Assembly: GCA_019242065.1 (NCBI GenBank)
Contig: JAFAWJ010000333.1
Coordinates: 1-5,684 of the forward strand
Length of the DNA stretch: 5,684 nt
From: Chloroflexota bacterium
Lineage (GTDB): Bacteria; Chloroflexota; UBA6077; CF-72
Direction of reading: 5' to 3'
Shown: positions 5,081 to 5,684 of the stretch, one piece after another
Position numbering within the stretch: position 1 is the first letter of the stretch
Layout: the number at the start of each line of letters is the position of its first letter
Program-made: the position numbers and the translations under genes
Notes under the pieces: model-generated
Seen by the model: only the letters and a program-made list of their open reading frames with translations
What the model was told of the DNA's origin: nothing
Databases searched by the model: none

Positions 5081-5684
5081 TCAGCTGATGGCTGGTGGCC
5101 CCGGCGTGGCCGCATAGGCCGGCCACAGCCCGGCCGCCCTGGCCAGGTCGCCTGGTGTGCCCGGAATGACCGTGCCGGCCGGCGTGCCAGGCTGGTCCTG
5201 CTCCCACACCTGGAGCGTGGAACGCTGGAACCGCGCGCTGCCAAGCTGACCGTAGTCTTTCACGGACACCGGCAAGCCATACAGGTCAGGATCCGCCTGG
5301 TAGGCCGCCAGCAGCGTCGGATACGGATTGAGAATGCTCGGATCGGCCGGCGGTCCGGCCGCGGGTATCTGTCGCGCCCCGTCCAGCCAGACGTCGACCC
5401 CGTGGGCGTGCAGCTCATCCAGGATGTTCAACAGGGTTGTCTGTCCCTGGTCTGGCATCCACTGGAGTGCGCCATTTTGAAAGGCCTGGGTCACCGCGCC
5501 GCCGTACATGAAGCGACCGGTGACTGGGTACCCCAGTCGGCTGACGCCGCCCTGCCGCTGGAACTCCGACCACATCAGTGCGTCGTTGTCGTCGACGACG
5601 GTGTACCCGAACCCGCCACCACCGCCGAAACCGTTGCCCTGCGTGTAGAAGTGGCCGCCGTCGATGTCGTAGTCGAGGTGACCA
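5081..5684 (-). CDS. LGFP-like repeat protein, C-terminal part (5' end beyond the window)
   Basis: The frame stays open from the TGA at 5081-5083 to the right edge, giving 200 visible residues. The internal ATG at 5575 is not the real start, because the reading upstream of it is clearly coding (GHFYTQGNGFGGGGGFGYTV). Visible residues 11-60 form an aromatic/glycine-rich module in the order HFYTQ, a five-glycine run (20-24), GYTVVDDND, WSEFQRQGGVSRLGYPV and ALQW. This is the LGFP-like repeat I associate with secreted or surface proteins of Chloroflexota. The remainder (about 61-200) has LLNILDELHAHGVDVWLDGARQIP, PTLLAAYQADPDLYGLP and a Pro/Gly-rich tail, consistent with an extracytoplasmic protein. 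The N-terminus, including any signal peptide or catalytic domain, lies outside the window. The function is unknown; a wall- or ligand-binding role is inference. It lies just upstream of the response regulator. Confidence 0.75.
   Translation of the reverse strand, partial: GHLDYDIDGGHFYTQGNGFGGGGGFGYTVVDDNDALMWSEFQRQGGVSRLGYPVTGRFMYGGAVTQAFQNGALQWMPDQGQTTLLNILDELHAHGVDVWLDGARQIPAAGPPADPSILNPYPTLLAAYQADPDLYGLPVSVKDYGQLGSARFQRSTLQVWEQDQPGTPAGTVIPGTPGDLARAAGLWPAYAATPGPPAIS

Overview
This 5.7 kb GC-rich window looks like ordinary chromosomal sequence from a high-GC bacterium, most likely a member of the Chloroflexota (Thermomicrobia-like). The main taxonomic hint is the partial protein at the right edge, whose aromatic and glycine-rich LGFP-like repeat (a WSEFQRQGG segment followed by LGYP) I associate with that phylum. 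This is inferred from recall, not from a search. No tRNA, rRNA, CRISPR array, insertion sequence or integrase is visible.

Layout. A short hypothetical ORF (79-261, +) converges on a VOC/glyoxalase-fold gene (265-708, -); their stop codons lie 3 nt apart inside a small hairpin. A 129 bp divergent intergenic region (709-837) follows. Then come two rightward, translationally coupled genes: a 50-codon ORF (838-990) whose stop overlaps, as ATGA, the start of a 720-residue membrane protein (987-3149). That large protein joins a four-helix YvlD/'phage holin 4' type membrane domain to a complete alkaline-phosphatase/nucleotide-pyrophosphatase-fold domain. It converges, across 23 bp of AT-richer DNA, on a leftward group: a TIGR01777-family NAD(P)-binding epimerase-like protein (3173-4117), a DUF3369-type receiver response regulator with an unassigned C-terminal half (4245-5063), and the C-terminal 200 residues of a gene entering from the right edge (5081-5684).

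How they may work together. The 50-codon ORF and the fusion protein are the clearest functional unit, a small amphipathic protein made together with a membrane-tethered metal-dependent phosphodiesterase/phosphatase. The response regulator starts 17 bp after the stop of the LGFP-like gene, so these two are probably cotranscribed; the epimerase-like gene follows after 127 bp and may have its own promoter. No single pathway links all the genes. The points most worth a second look are the uncatalogued 50-residue ORF, the holin-like/phosphodiesterase fusion with its predicted cytoplasmic catalytic domain, the orphan output region of the response regulator, and a perfect 8-bp hairpin around the start codon of the first ORF.
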